A stretch of DNA of 64,000 nt from a virus, in IMG/VR virus record IMGVR_UViG_3300028844_002497, positions 1 to 64,000 of that record. One strand, written 5' to 3'. This document shows, piece after piece, positions 46,101 to 53,700 of the stretch; position 1 is the stretch's first letter; the number at the start of each line of letters is the position of its first letter. The position numbers were made by a program, and so were the translations under genes. The notes beneath the pieces were generated by a model. The model did not search any database. It had not been told where the DNA came from and saw nothing but the letters and a program-made list of their open reading frames with translations.

Positions 46101-47637
46101 TGACATATGTCCAATAATCCGCTGTATCATAATATGTACCACTAGCAAATAAATATGTTGCATCTTGTCTTGTTTCTGAGATTGGATATTCAGCAAGAAC
46201 TTTGTTTGCATATTCTAAATAATTTTCTAGTCCTAAGAATCTACTAAAGAAGAAACTTTGTCTTGGTCGTGCTAACACTCCTGACTGTACTGCTTTTGGC
46301 AAGTAAGGATTAGGTACAACTTCACCTACTTCGTCAACACCTGACATAGAATCTAACAGACGATCATAAAGACCTTCTGGTCTGTTCGTTGAAGTTTGTG
46401 GACCAAACTTAGGTAGACCAGGTAAGAAATCATCTGGCTCGCCATCTTTAATTAAATTAAATTCTTGGTGTGAAGGATCATCATTGTTTCCTTCTGCAAA
46501 ACCTATATGAAATATACTATCAGTTGTGTTTATATAAGATTGTGCATTATATAAAGCAAACGTATTTTGTAGTAAAGGTGTAAAATATGCAATACCTGAT
46601 CTTGTTGGTTGACCAATGTATCTTTGTATTGTAGTATCACTTAATGTTTTGCCTATAGATGTTTCTACGACATTTGTATTGCGTACCCAAAAGTAGTAGC
46701 AAGGTTGAACAGTGTTAGATGCATTAATATCTGCTTCAACACTATATTGTGTAGTTGTTTTTGGTGTACCCGGACCGTTATATTGTGCTGGTGGTCTAGT
46801 TGATTTGACCCATGTATAACATGCAACTTGAGATCCTGGGAACACTTGCCCCCAAAATCTAGCATTATATGATACATCATTTTGATGATAGTTTAACCAC
46901 CTTACCTTTGATGTATCAAACCAAATATGTCCTATTTGATTTGTGCCCCAAGTTGCTCCCGAGTTAACTTCTCCAATTGCACTATTGTACATTGCAGGGT
47001 CTACACTATTAACGTAATCAATATTTTCTCTGGCTGCTCCTAATAGTTTGCCTTGCATTGGATCCATATAATCTAAATTAATTAATGTATCGTTTGTTTC
47101 TGCACTATAGATTTGTGAATTTTGTATTCTGTTAATATCTACAATCGGTGCAGTTTGTCTATAAAGTACCCAGTCTTTAGCAGTGCCTGAGTTTTGGAAC
47201 AATGTCATTTGTCCTTCTAAATCACCGACACTTAAATTAGGTGTACCAATGACAACTTGATTGTCAGTAAAGTCTAATGCGGTTGCATATTGAGGTTCAA
47301 ATCCAAAAGTTTGTTCTTGGCTATTTAAATTTTGTGCATATGTAAACTTGCCAGGATCTGTAATTGATCCATTATAGTTTGCAAGATAGTCATACATGTA
47401 AAGTGCGCCTGCATTATCCCATGTATCTACCCAACGAGTTGCATTGTTATCAAAAATTGTATCATTGTCTAAGTTTTCGTCATCAATAAAATCAAATGTT
47501 GTTCCTAAGAATCTTGTAGATACCGGAGCAGAAATTACTACTGAATCATGCTCATTAAATTTAATTGTGTTACCAAACAATGTTCTACTAACATTATGAG
47601 GAGCATTAATTGTTTGTGTTTCTGTATAAATGCTCAA
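37156..47637 (-). CDS. Giant virion protein, C-terminal part (probably one gene with the ORF at 47711)
   Basis: The frame is 3,493 residues from a TTG at 47637, but it is open upstream to 47775 and that extra stretch reads as normal protein, so the TTG is unlikely to be a true start. Regions in order: an N-terminal structural domain (TINAPHNV, VRWLNYHQND, PRQSFFFSRFLG) known from marine T4-like phage virion proteins; about a dozen 75-90 residue repeats with VYYV-x-x-I and F-T-I-S-x-x-x-GG motifs; a propeller-like block with Asp-box motifs (SNDGVTW, SSNGLRW, STDSGVIW); a C-terminal part with a further ATHLPGAK/AVQEYMAK-type element (GLQRGANGTAV). It is likely part of the baseplate or a tail-associated receptor-binding structure, occupying the gp7-gp10 position in gene order. 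Confidence 0.8.
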   Translation of the reverse strand: MSIYTETQTINAPHNVSRTLFGNTIKFNEHDSVVISAPVSTRFLGTTFDFIDDENLDNDTIFDNNATRWVDTWDNAGALYMYDYLANYNGSITDPGKFTYAQNLNSQEQTFGFEPQYATALDFTDNQVVIGTPNLSVGDLEGQMTLFQNSGTAKDWVLYRQTAPIVDINRIQNSQIYSAETNDTLINLDYMDPMQGKLLGAARENIDYVNSVDPAMYNSAIGEVNSGATWGTNQIGHIWFDTSKVRWLNYHQNDVSYNARFWGQVFPGSQVACYTWVKSTRPPAQYNGPGTPKTTTQYSVEADINASNTVQPCYYFWVRNTNVVETSIGKTLSDTTIQRYIGQPTRSGIAYFTPLLQNTFALYNAQSYINTTDSIFHIGFAEGNNDDPSHQEFNLIKDGEPDDFLPGLPKFGPQTSTNRPEGLYDRLLDSMSGVDEVGEVVPNPYLPKAVQSGVLARPRQSFFFSRFLGLENYLEYANKVLAEYPISETRQDATYLFASGTYYDTADYWTYVNWWLPTTNPVGQYNNNTKSTVSVAIYADLAKLKVDVKTIATVEANGDGKWEMYRFDGNGVWTRIGLENGTIQFNTYLWDYAAGKTGFGDNFFDTTDFDEYPSEETRWIIRALNEQIYIDELVEFRNKSLIILFEYIQSETDESQNYLPWLNKTSLVDVSHVIRELKPIQNYQQDNQEFLSGYINEAKPYHVVIKDFLFKYTGIDTYPGNITDFDLPAEWNETTQSYISPQLVYSNVDGVNEFLPTDAIWQKEQYSNWYNNYGLSLVGQTNYEITELNEYMTIGSVLIMVDNAQGFPINGTIQIDNELISYSFVDRALNTIGGLQRGLNGTTPATHLPGAKIIIDLPAVVILDGGKNYIEPPKITAYIDLEKYPAPRVEAQLEAVMSVDNVISVNVINPGEGYAVLPIINVAPAEQLFFTNDDINSTLHTIKLFAPSLQTGNLIQYKDDTTSGATVTRLVNEQWYYINVLETTPTTIVGLYTSYNDAVNETNRVELSAGTTDGDFALNIGAKASAITSSVPTRENEISMRFDRTTYSSQVLDWEANVFYGAFFAGNYFNSELVSSSDISLQATQPPIADISASAQGAIFEIADVTNDQQILYTEFKRTVELTETTGNLVRLDPYDENNGELNASGSTIGFYVGMPIKFTGAVIGGIVDEQVYYVHSVVNVSDFTISETPGGAVKTLPDATASSSGMFAYAGEVTDTAIVNLNYPGLLTTTATEAVTNKITLPQSVIGTGGTDGFYAGISLFFTGDVFGSIVENDVYYVTTVVDNETITIGSSATPLTTTVSATTTSTDVITVADTTGFSINDSVIFNMMLDASGNKLTSYGGITSGTVYYVNEIVSLTEMKIGVSVNVSPLTLTTVTTGSALLTNQKDTVDLTTATGSMLMHVSLPVSPGQVDGQKFTMYNTSAYYTDINTGVLTNTLDRTCYATIAGDNAQDTDNRIALSDQDKGTFNFYTDMPIVFNSVPGGSGLSTSTTYYLFDFSTDGDKSTYITVNCTTTSSSTNRITCDDTSSLWVNMPIVFTGVGLGNIVVGDEYYVKSIDNSTQFTISETVGGSTFVLQNDNGPMIGTGNPWIRLSTTKGGTQDVTLTDTNTNFSLSQTPTTDAIFDIGYKLGGYRVILSNAGEGYAIDNVITISGSEMGGASPLNDATLKVNSVDADGSIVSLIVSGDPNDLTTDYYLNVTGQNTLKVYSDARMTVPVSGIGFDFGGFTTTNVTDCTSGTDSITLTSVAGFSLNDEVIFEGTIPSNSIDAITSTSYYIKTIDTSTNEITISTNPGGSVVNVITTVSITGLTLSKAGSYAFLPEPFYFNPSIIKYLDRVYRCVISNNDPEFIIGKWEELRSDNRILNALDRVEGYYQPNINMPGIDINQLFAGTTYPNAVYLGNAFAPEDQFTVDTVLKDEPFYPTGVSITGVLWNGINYIASANFDKYSGVIASIEGQSWSTKQISNIVVNATDIVYGGGLYVMTTTNTATPVYRSNDGVTWTTNGWFTPFGALPYDTNPYSSTSLSIAAITLQSTAYRNNYYVSVGEGIVNSPDTYVWTERKTYDTPLAVTLYGVNSIDTTGFGGFIAVGKGKKYDYSTGVTELIDTNVIAFSYEPTGEYWENGPELTPNGLYGVASNGTIAIAVGENDVKYQTNNAGDWTGINEVGIVSVNESSNELNVTNTDGFANADPVRFTDSFGGLTANTTYYVNVVSSTQVEVFTDSGLTSQVTLVDAVIPLQARMYLYDATSDILRDIIYADNIWMTVGDNGRIQTSSNGLRWTTQTSGTTQDLNGITYASETDTFVVVGDNNVILQSTDSGVIWTSTGVFTVEAPVYDVKGSDFTDGYGPEELVPGLIKDNVNLTVVTRPGTVWDVTEYSHTGFNVVSKVVAPTQEFQVDYSFDQYVQYPIDMSLQIIDATTGLGTGLATSEYTINWVTKVITLNTALQFSPKQSLRIDVYEVGNGNQLVKGNTDTDPIREIASTGFDDIYLNCNYSATFFQGSGAIRTGTNAVEVEATETVAAGDTIVCASVTEFTTNESITFQGVVFGGVAEDTIYYVKSISTATNSITISESYDSSTGLAGPIKSLTDATGSMLVNIQIGTGTVWTDPLVYHNGARLVLGKTNTVSRTKASNNGITTGTTVGLSVGNKIQFAADMFGSDITPNSVYYIESIIDNNEFTISETDGGTVVSLTDSAGISSYVTNDYAIGIQPNGIQAKLVLANPTGYNNSDDYLVYSVFGDSGDPSQYGYSVPEIQQYVGNGSQASFPMSNYNGGTNPNNAIVELDGLRQTNTSYTVDDATNSVLFNSPPANGAKVSVLTYNNTERQYLTTQYGISGTSGSSFTTITVTATTHLEGTFDEDTPNVETYDQDTPTVVLYDELLDTLTCADTSVLAVDEPIVFSSPTIGGIVAGVTYYILEIIDATTFTISLQVGGTPVTVTTDTGSMVGSSNAITVANITNIETGQEEPLQVTQATATTVTSNEITFDTTTGFIVDQQIYFQGIDFGGLEQGQVYFVESIVSPTKATIKDQTGAQVVLSTATGLMVTTCGGNPTTRITTGIPHSLSTDQLVRLDGIYGAVELNGNSYYVRVFDQYRFEIYTQVYNPALDAVNYPVTGVSTYTSGGYVWRQGTFFLVTTQATATATTNRITCQDTSELVVNNEVIFTQQGQVAGASVLGGLTQGTTYYIKQILNSTEFTIGLTRNATVEVSLTNDTGVMNVTQWEQTNVERLWVTVNGYRLPTSRLRLDEDNEVSILTDIAPGDVVIMTNMIPHSTPDEEIYLNAVNQSGEQSVYRANTQSRTWLAQPIFPLSQVIYLGDVTRVTDNLVEQRTAPTPVNDIYSIGLTSDKNILSGVTVLNNTTGSTLDSDTYEVVIEELAPILKITDGTYISTGDSLTITSLEGNVLYINGEQIKFTSVDFDNNSVTGLQRGANGTAVQEYMAKYTEVFSLLSNNRLADLYIDQSWNSYNFNKVEGDPLSISETAPAQFLHTDIT
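38000..44310 (-). repeat. Repeated 75-90 residue module in the giant virion protein
   Basis: About a dozen units share the pattern T-x-x-N-x-I/L-T-x-x-x-T-x-x-F/L, then V/I-F-x-G-x-x-x-GG-I/L, then YYV/I-x-x-I-x-x-x-T-x-F-T-I-S, then a short Val/Leu strand and TGSM-like end. Two more copies lie in the 2,909-residue ORF (near 48,300 and 55,300). The modules are uninterrupted by stops and vary in sequence, so they are ancient compared with the repeats at 2322-5624. Between some units lie the propeller-like block (about 40,650-41,880) and other inserts. Confidence 0.7.
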
Positions 47638-47710
47638 TCCTAATTCTGTAAATGTATCAGTGTCTGGTGCTTGTAATAATAGTTTTTCATTTATTAGTGA
47701 TAAACTTGCA

Positions 47711-47775
47711 TTAATAATTGAAATGATAAGTTTGCCATCGGATGCACTTGCAGTTATGTTTGTAATACCGATTGA
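47711..47775 (-). other. Frame break joining two giant virion ORFs
   Basis: Upstream of 47711 the 2,909-residue frame reads normally to ATQCANLIN, then ends in a tail unlike the rest of the protein (RYYKHNCKCIRWQ, rich in Cys, Lys, His, Trp). The other frame, shifted by +1, opens right after a TAA at 47776-47778 and reads SIGITNITASASDGKLII and on into the 3,493-residue ORF without a break. The two frames therefore cross between about 47711 and 47775. This may be a sequencing indel, a true mutation, or a programmed +1 shift; no classical slippery site was identified. Confidence 0.7.
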
Positions 47776-50700
47776 TTAAATTTGCACATTGAGTTGCATT
47801 GTAGCCACTTGGTAGTACTACAAGATAACCATTAATTAATAATTTTCTTTCGGCAGTTAGAGCAGTATCGGTTGTACCTATTACAGTTCCGTATTTGCCA
47901 CCACCATTAGTATATCTATAGACTGTTCCGTCTGTTTGATCGGCACCATCTATTCTTATTTCACCGGGTGCTCCGATTAAAATTTCACTTCCGTATGAAG
48001 TCATATCAGAGTCATAGCCCATAAACACACCAACTCTGTCATCTGCATATGACACCATTGTTTGTACCCATTGCATCCTACGAGTGCTGATAGTAATAAT
48101 ATCTCCTGCTCTAATATCTCCAAAGTATCTAAAGTCTGCTGTTCCTCCACCGACACCATAGTTATCATCATCAACAACTGTGCCATTGACTGAAACTAGT
48201 AAAGGTTCTGTCTGTACTAAGACTGTAAATGAAACAGTGTCATCAGTAAAAGTTAGTGTCGTAGCACTTGATCTGCTTTCTTTTAATTTAAATGTACTAC
48301 CTGTAATATCGGACAAATAATAAACTTGATTAGGTGTAATGCCTGTAGTACCATAGTTACCACCTTCATTAAAGACTACTGGATCACCGTTATTATAACC
48401 AGTCATTGATGCGTTTGCTGTAATCACACTTGATGTTACATCACTTGCAGTTCTACTTAAAAATAATGTTGTCCATGCTAATGGATACTGTTGTGGCTGA
48501 TTAGGTATCGCAGTGTATTGTGATTCTATGTTTTGTACTAAACGTGAGAATACAAAGTTGCTTCCCCAATTTGTTTTATTAGTTGGGGATTGTGTTTCAG
48601 GCGCGCCAATCGATATAGTGTCTCCATTGCTATCACAACTTACAGAGAAACCAAATTTATCCCCTGCTATTGCGTTAACTGGGGCGACTGTGCCATCGAT
48701 ATCATCTATCGCCTCATATGAAATTTGATTTGCTGTTCCAGTACCTGTACCTACGCCGGTTGCATTGAAAATAATACCTACTTTACCTTCTATTGCGCCA
48801 ATGTCTTTCCATTGTTGATCGGTCGTATTTCCTAAACTTGTAATTTCGTATGTTTCACCTATATTGAAATAACCTGCTGTTAAAGGTATGCGTTGTCTGT
48901 TATAAACTTGTACCGAATTATTACTAGGGTTACCTGCAAAAATATAATTTTGATCATTACTAATTGCAAGACTTGTGCCTGAACTAAATGATGAAGTAAA
49001 AGATTGCAGTGGTATAATATCGTCTGATAATACAGAGTCATTTAAAGTATAAATTCTAAGTGTTGATGTAGTTGGTGTGGTCTCAGGCTCACTGATAACA
49101 AAAAGATTGTTAGAGTATGCGATTGCTGTACCGAATGATGTAGACTCCGTTATTCGATCTCCAGTGTCTTCATCAAATTGTTTTGATACAGGATTTAAGC
49201 CATAACGATAAACTTTACCTGCGGCTGAGTCACCAATTAGATAACCCATTCTAGGTGTATATGCTACTGAACTACCGAACTCTTGTCCGTCAGCACGATT
49301 TAAATTGTTTGTTAAACTATAGTTGATTGACTTACGATATACTCCCCAGCCACCGTCACTTGCTTGATCTACCCAAACAGTATTCTTTGAAAACTCTGCT
49401 TCGACTAAATCTAAATTTACAATGTCTCCTGGTTTTGCTACACGTTGATCCACAAATGATAATCCTAATCCTTGATTAGGTCTTATTGCAGAACTCGGCT
49501 CTAGTGTCAAGTTGACTGCAACTTCTCTTGTATTAATAACTTTAGTTACAACATAATAGCCGTCAATGTTTGAGCCAACGCCAATAATTGATAATGGATC
49601 TAACTTTGATAAAGTATGTCTTTCTTCAAATGTAATTGTAGTAGTGTTATCATTGTTTGGTTGAACTTGTGTAACTTGTCCAATTGGCTTAACTGAATAA
49701 ACTTTCCATTGCTCTTTGAAATTAGCAATCCACATGTAATCTCTTACATAAAATTGACTAATTGGAATTTGTTTACCGTCAATATTAACTGCTCTATTTT
49801 TTAATGAATTAAAATCATATGCGGCCATTTTAACATCATTGTAGTTTACAAATCCTGCAGTAGGGTAAAGACTTAATGGATCTTCACTTTTCAATGTAGA
49901 TAAAATTTCAGGCCCGTCGATTGGTCTTGCATAGTTAAACAGATTATGTACTGATACTTCTTGCTGAGATCCTATCGTAGGCATCCCTTCAGTCAAAGAT
50001 ACAATTCCAGGATTACCTGTTAGTTTTGCTTGGTCTAATCTAAAGTCAACAAAGTTACTGTTTAGTGTTCCGCCAAACTGTCCAGATAGAATAGCCCAGT
50101 TTTCATAAACATCATAATCAATTCCGCCTGTTGGTAATTGTGTTCCTTTAAAGGCTGATACTGCGTTTGTCGTACCTTTCGATTGAATTAAATTTTTATA
50201 AACATTTACTTGAGTAATATCTGATAGATTTACACTTGCCAAATAATCTCTAGGTCTAAATCCGATAAGAGAGAACGACAATTGATCTGCATCATTTTCT
50301 AAGTTTGCTTTTGTACTATTATAATACAACGTGCTTTCATAAGAACGTGTGGCAGAGTTAGGTAACAAACCCTTTTGTATGTCGTTGTAGTCTGTTTCTG
50401 CCCAATCAAGTTCTATAAACTTATCACTTGGTTGAATTGTTTTGTTGGCGATAAAGAATTTATTTTTATATTTGACTATCTCACCTTTTGCATATTTGTA
50501 TGCAGTTGTCCATTCTTTAATATTGTCTTGGTTAAGAATAAATCCAGATGCATTAACTGTTCCGTTCCATTCAGCAGTTTTAGTACCTCGTAGATAAATT
50601 CTATTTTGTTTTAGTCCTGTAATTAAGTTATAAATGACATCATTAAAAACTGTATTATTATCAAACACAATACCGTGTTCAATACTACTCATATTAAATT

Positions 50701-53700
50701 GACCATAACCCATAGTATCACCGACATTTAGGGTTTTTACTTGGAACTTGGTGTCTAATCTTTCTATTGATAAATCTTTAGTTGAAATAGGATATAAGTT
50801 TTGATTTAATAAAAAGTTATCTTGTTCAATTGTTAATGGTTGAACGATGTCACTATCTTTTTCAATCTTCAAATCTTGTGCTGAAGGGTTAACTGTCAGT
50901 AATGATCCGTTTTCCCAATTGAATTGTGTCCAATAGAGATATTCTCTGATCATTGTATTCCAATTTATTTCTGCACCATTTTCAATTAGATCAAACTTCA
51001 TGCCTTTGCGTTGTAACCATGAACCATAACTTGCTAAGAATTGTGAAAGGGCTTGATATGTATAAAACTGTGTACCATATGGAACAATCTTTTCGTTTGG
51101 CGCAGTACTAGTGTAGTCATTTGCAATCTGAACTGTATATGAATCTACTTCAATCTTATTAGTATTTCCATTACTAACAGGAGTATCAGTTGTAAAATAG
51201 GCTTGATCTTGTGAACTACCGAATACTTTCCAACCATTTTGTACAATTTGAATTGTAACATTTGAAAATTTAATTTGATCGTTGGGTTGATTGTCATGTA
51301 GCAACACAGAATAACTTTCATCTGGTATTAACAATGATGAATTATCAGAGTTAGGTGTTGCTTTTTCAACAAAGAATTTTAATAATGTTTTATCACTAAA
51401 ACCTGCAAGTCTATAAATTAAACGAACATCTAAGTTGTTTAATAAAGTTGTAATTTCTGTAGTTGCATCAACACCCTGTTGTTTTTCATAATCAACAATC
51501 CAGTTTATGTAACTTGTTTTTGCTGTTCCAGCGCCGTAGATGTCAATAGCACCAATATCTAAATGACTTCTATCATTTACTAGATATTGTTTGAATTCTG
51601 TGTTATACTTATAATTGTCTAAATCTGATCCCAAGTTAAAAAACTCAGCAGGCTTAGTTAATGCAAATATTCGCATCAAGTCAAATGGATAAGATGAACT
51701 TCTTCTGTATGAGAATTCTGCTGGGGCATCGTCTCCTACTTTCCAATCACGTTGTAATGTATTAGCATCATATGCACCTATTATTGCATCAAATGGTGAT
51801 CTAAGATCACCGTGGTCATCAACAGGAATAATTTTATTTAAGCCAGGACGTTTTAATTGATCGACAGTTATACTAGTTGTTCCACCTGTATTGTAAATAA
51901 TACCTGCTTCAATGTCTCCCCACATAATTCCGTTTTCACTAGTATATGGAGCAGGGCCATAACGACTAGTCCACCAAGATGGCATTTCAGTAAACCCTAA
52001 CATCTCCCATGGTGCTATGTCTGGCTGAGATGTACCATAAAAGTATTCATATACTCCTCTCCAATAACCCTGATCGATTGGTGTGCCGGTTAATTTATTT
52101 CCTGACTGATAATAGTTCCAACTAAACTCATTACCTTTTGTAAAACCAGATTGAGTTTTATAATCGATTCTGTTTTGTCCAGCCCAGTTTAAAAACTGTG
52201 AACTATAAATTTTTAAATAATCTTCAGTCGAATATGTTGACTCTCTAAAGAATCCGGGTAACACTTCGTAACGTTCAATAGGAACAAGTGTGCTTAATTT
52301 AATGTTATTATAAATTCTAGTTTCAAATTCTAATAATGCTTGATCTCTAAAGTCCGTAAGACCCGTTGCAGGAGTATAGTCTAGTGTATACAAAGATGTA
52401 TACGATCCGTCATGTCCTCTCAACATATATGTCGGCGTTTGATAGTTTGGATCTAATACGATTTCAGGTTTCCATCTAGGATACATACCTAACTTACTAG
52501 GTGTATTAGGTACAAAGTTACCGTATGTTTGATTGTATTCTTTGATAGTAACAACATCACCTGCTTGTAAATCTTCTGTTACTGTTAGTGAAGGTGAAGT
52601 TGTCGATACAACATAATCTACGTCTCTGATTAACTGAGTAGTCTTTGTTACACCACTAGTTGTTCTTGTGAGATAAACTAAAACTCCTTTATAGTTTGCT
52701 TCTGTAAAGTCATACGTTTGGGCTAGAGGGTAAATAGACTCTTGCAATGCGTTTGCAAACGTATATGTGTTTGTTTTATATGGTGCTTGTGATGGTAACA
52801 TGTCTGACCAAAAGAAAGAATCTCCTTCTGATTTTGCTGATACTATTTGCTCTAATGCTGTATCTAAAATATAACTAGGTTCAAATCTTTGTTCCCAATC
52901 AATATCATTTACAATCTTTACAAGTTGTTGCTTGTATTTTACATACTGCTCAGAATTATATTGTAATGCATTAAACAAGTTATGTTCTGACTTACGCAAA
53001 AATACACTCGGTAATACTAACGATGCAGAGTTTTGAATGATCTTTGTACCATATGGAACTAAGTTACCCAAGTCTCTTAAATTGTTAGAGCCAAATATTG
53101 TTCCAGTTGAATTAGGATTATTAATAAAGATATCTTGGTACTGTGATCTAATGTCACCGATGTCTGCAAGTTGTAAATCTGTGTTAAAAGGATTATTGCT
53201 TAAGTTTATAGGTATGCTATAATAAGCAGTATCAGATGTTTGATTACTTAGTATTAAAATTTGTACTGGTGTATCTACTGTTGGTGCAGTATTTAACGTA
53301 ATCTTTGTTGTATTATCTGTCTCAGTAACTGTGTATGTAGATTCTAATTGATATGTATTGTTTACATACACTTGTATACGCGGCCATGAATCGTCCGCTT
53401 CTGGAATTACAGCAACATCACACGTAAATTCGGCTGTGGACCCTTTATTATATTCTAGTTCAAATATTTGATATTGAACTGAGGGGGCAAGTGCTGTTTG
53501 CCAGCCCAACTCACGTGTTTTTTCTGTGCGTGTAGAATAATTATATACGTAACCTGTATTAACTCTTTCAGTTTCTGGATTTGTTCCACTTACATATGAG
53601 AATGAATCAACATTAAGAGAACAATCAAAACTAATATCACCCACATTGTCTACTGCTGAGTATCGTAAGGGGAAACCTAAGATTGCGTCATTGATTCCAG

